A DNA stretch of 64,000 bases from Phocoena phocoena (Eukaryota > Chordata > Mammalia > Artiodactyla > Phocoenidae), in assembly GCF_963924675.1 (NCBI RefSeq), contig NC_089230.1:73089223-73153222 (forward strand), written 5' to 3'. A program made the position numbers and the translations under genes. How positions within the stretch are numbered: position 1 is the first letter of the stretch; every line of letters begins with the position of its first letter. Of this stretch, positions 61,216-64,000 are shown piece by piece. The notes under the pieces are model-generated. The model saw only the letters and a program-made list of their open reading frames with translations, was not told the DNA's origin and ran no database searches.

Positions 61216-63459
61216 GCTGTACAAACTGTGCTGTACTTAGGGATGCAATACATGCGAGAATCAGAAAAGGTGAAAGCCCACGACTGTGGTTTTCTTTCAT
61301 GATTTCTCATGACATTTCAATGAGAAATCTTCAAAAAAAATACATAGATTTTAGCATCTCAAGTACTTTTAACTAGATTAACTGAACTGAGACTCCAAAT
61401 TCTGTGGATTACAGTACTTGGAAGGACATGTATTACAGGCATGACTAGTATTTGGAATAACTGTGAAATTGTTGCCTAGACCGAATCAGTCACTCTTACT
61501 TCATGTCTTTTACTTGCCAAAACAAAGAGCTGCGTATGTTCTGCTTGCCAAGATAAATAAAGTTATGTTTTAAAAGACTCTTATATATTTAATAGTTTTT
61601 GTGCTATTTAATGTAAGAGAAACTTCAATTCACCACTTTTTCTTTCATGTTTTTAAACCGTCAAAATTATAATGTTGATTTTTGTGGCAGAACTAATAAA
61701 TCTTAGAGTAACTACTAAATTGGTATAATCTTGCTTTCAGTTTTGCGTGATTTTTTGGTGCTTGTTATCCTTTATTCTTAGTATTTTTTACAACCTCTCT
61801 TGAAAACCAATAATAATCTTCTTATTAATTTCATTAAGTTACATGCAGTTGTTTATAATATGTAAAAAATAAAGTTCTAAATAAAATTTTTTATTAGTCG
61901 AACTCCTTCAGTCTTTAAACCCATAAAACCCAAACTATAAAGTAACACTCTGAGGTCAGCGCATTTATGGAGTTATGTAATCATCAGACTAGATAATTAT
62001 TATTCTGATGTGTTGTCTGTTTTCGGTTTTTGTTTTCAACTCCACATCTATAGTATTTTCTATCATTTACCTCATATCCATATGTACTATAATTATCAAT
62101 ATCTTAAATAATTCATCAGTATCAGTAAGGTTGATTGAAATGGATTATTTGGTCACTGATAATACTCAGATATCTTAGTTTAGTGTCTTACATCAAGAAA
62201 CAGTTGACATACTGTTTAGCCCACTAAGATTAGTACGTTTTAATATAAACAAACTAATACTTGGTTTAAAAGCAATCCTTCCAAACTAAATATTTAGAGG
62301 GAGAATAAATACAGTAAAGAAAGGATAAAAAAGGAGTGCTCCCAGCATGACTAGTATTTGCATTTCACAATGATAACTTGGAGCATTTTTAGGGAGGACA
62401 AGAAGCCACAAACAAAAACCAATCCAGACTTAAACTTTTTTCTTAAATAAATATGTCTTGGCTTTCACCAGTAAACCAAGTGAATGTTAATGCAGGAAAC
62501 TCCAAAATAAAATGTAGGATATTAATAGATATCATGAAGGATAGACTTCATCTAACACAGAATGGGACTATAGTATTTTATTTTATTTTTATTTTATTTT
62601 CTGTTTGGCACAGTTCTGTTTTCAATTATTTAAAAAGTTTCTTGCTTTACAGTTATAGTTAAATGTGTGGTTCCTGTAAGAAAGAGATAGTAACTAAAAG
62701 TATTTTGTATGTTGCAAGGGTAGTTGTTTCCTTCCTGAGAGTTTAATCTTTAGGTCTAGGGCTTGAAACTCCATGCTGTATGGAAAAAGGTTTCCTTTCC
62801 CCTGTGATATTATCAGAGTTTTAGCCAGTGATACTGTCACCACCTTGAATGATGGTTAATACATTGCATACCCTGTGGTTTAAAAAAAGAAAATTCTGAT
62901 TCCTAAGAAACTTTGAAGCTTGGTGAAAAGTATCTGGCTTGCTTTTTTTTCCTCCCTCTTTTCCATTTCTTACTGAGCATATGATCACTATATATGTAGG
63001 TCCTAAAAAGCGCAGAGGCGGAAGTTATATACACGAGTCTTTCAGACAGAAAATTATGGACATGGACTTTTAGCAAATACAAAATTAAATACTGATGGAG
63101 TTAACCACCTGTTACCTTCCGTTATGACCACTCTGCACCCCGTTGTTATGCTCACGTGGAAAACACTTTTGTCACATCGTTCATCTTCTTTTAGTCTGTC
63201 CTTGAGATGACGAAACTGAGCTCTGAGCTCTTCAGCAAGCACACACACTCGCGCTGCGAGTGAAACGTTATTGACTGACAGGTTCTGTCTTCAGATAAAG
63301 AGGGGCCAGATTCAACTCTGATAAACTATCGACATGACAACAAAAACAGGCCAGTAAAATGGGGCAGGTTGTCCAAGCAGGCACGGATTCCAGAGTTCTT
63401 CTAGTACCTGTGTGTAGGGAGGAATGCATAGTTATCAGTGGCAGTGCACAGTTATTTAT

Positions 63460-63675
63460 TTTTATTTATTTATTTTTTTATGCGTTACGCGGGCCTCTCA
63501 CTGCTGTTGGCCTCTCCCGCTGCGGAGCCCAGGCTCCGGACGCGCAGGCTCAGCGGCCATGGCTCACGGGCCCAGGCGCTCCGCGGCATGTGGGATCTTC
63601 CCGGACTCGGGCACAGACCCGTGTCGCCTGCATAGGCAGGCGGACTCTCAACCACTGTGCCACCAGGGAAGCCCC
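63460..63675 (-). mobile_element. Cetacean CHR-type SINE, young short form
   Basis: 'tgcgttacgcgggcctctca', GC-rich body, head ending 'gccaccagggaagcccc'. Target duplication CACAGTTATTT (63447) and CACAATTATTT (63676). Confidence 0.95.
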
Positions 63676-63849
63676 CACAATTATTTTTTTATACCTCTCC
63701 TGGGTCATGAAATGCTACCTCAAAATCCTGACAGTCTTTGCCACCTTTCTCCCCGCCCCCAGCGGAGCAGATGTTGCTTTTGAGAAAGGTAGTAGTTCAG
63801 TATAGTTGTATCTCCTGTACTAAGGATCAGCACAAAACCAAGGGGTGGC

Positions 63850-63862
63850 GGGGGGGGGGGGG
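63850..63862. repeat. Poly(G) tract, 13 bases
   Basis: Uninterrupted G-run after GGGGTGGC. Could fold as a G-quadruplex. Confidence 0.9.
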
Positions 63863-64000
63863 AAACCAAAGAAATAATAATATTCAAAAGAAACTCCCAG
63901 CTACTTGTAGTACATTTGGTGTAATTAGAGACTCTTGAAAAAAGAAACACCATAGAATTTGGGGTTTCTGAGATAAAAAGAGCCCACGTGCACGTTGCCA

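Larger units (their letters stand above)
58324..64000 (+). other. ME1: ME1 intron (5' part), at least 5.7 kb
   Basis: Begins GTAAGA; the acceptor lies beyond the window. It contains two CHR SINEs, an old L1 piece and a long L2 relic. Between about 61220 and 63445 I recognise nothing but AT-rich intron sequence. No further malic-enzyme exon was found. Confidence 0.85.

Noticed and set aside
59960..61935. Similar short blocks 'gtttataatatgtaaaaaat' near 61850 and a related one near 59990
   Set aside because: The similarity covers only about 30 AT-rich bases and can be chance.
63359..63805. 148-residue open frame on the + strand
   Set aside because: Its middle is the translated antisense CHR SINE; the same peptide blocks recur at every SINE in the window.

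Overview
This window is nuclear DNA from a mammal, almost certainly a cetacean (whale, dolphin or porpoise). About sixteen tRNA-derived SINEs of the CHR type (cetacean-hippo-ruminant group) are scattered through it. Most belong to a short, GC-rich subform typical of whale and dolphin genomes. Ruminant BovB and Bov-tA repeats were not seen. A toothed whale is my best guess, but that is an inference.

The only gene I can support is ME1, cytosolic NADP-dependent malic enzyme, on the + strand. Three consecutive internal exons are present (44693-44802, 56376-56473, 58210-58323). They join in frame without stops and encode residues about 246 to 352 of a roughly 572-residue enzyme. This stretch carries three metal-binding acidic residues and the first half of the dinucleotide-binding fold. 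The promoter, the first exons and the C-terminal exons lie outside the window. Everything else is intron: at least 44.7 kb before the first exon seen, then 11.6 kb, 1.7 kb, and at least 5.7 kb after the third.

The introns are layered with transposon remains. From left to right: L2 and MIR relics with three CHR SINEs (1-8 kb); an old L1 split by a nearly full-length younger L1 on the minus strand, itself split by a SINE (10.3-18.7 kb); a quieter stretch with a small L1 3' fragment (18.7-24 kb); old L1 on the plus strand with two SINEs (24.7-27.8 kb); another quiet stretch (27.8-31.3 kb); L2 and MIR relics (31-36.7 kb); an L1 3' fragment holding a SINE (36.7-38 kb); a complete solo retroviral LTR holding a SINE (39.7-40.6 kb); L2 relics and a MER5A DNA transposon (41.7-48 kb); a nested L1 and SINE cluster (49.6-52.6 kb); more SINE and L1 pieces (53.5-56.1 kb); and old L1, SINE and L2 pieces to the end.

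I found no exotic or undescribed gene system. The most interesting observations concern retrotransposition: two insertions that seem to consist of a poly(A) tail only, a probable 3' transduction by the large L1, a 91-bp retrocopied transcript end, a solo LTR with a perfect 4-bp target duplication, and a SINE with an exact 30-bp internal duplication. Repeat names come from recognising sequence patterns by eye, so boundaries of the older elements are approximate.
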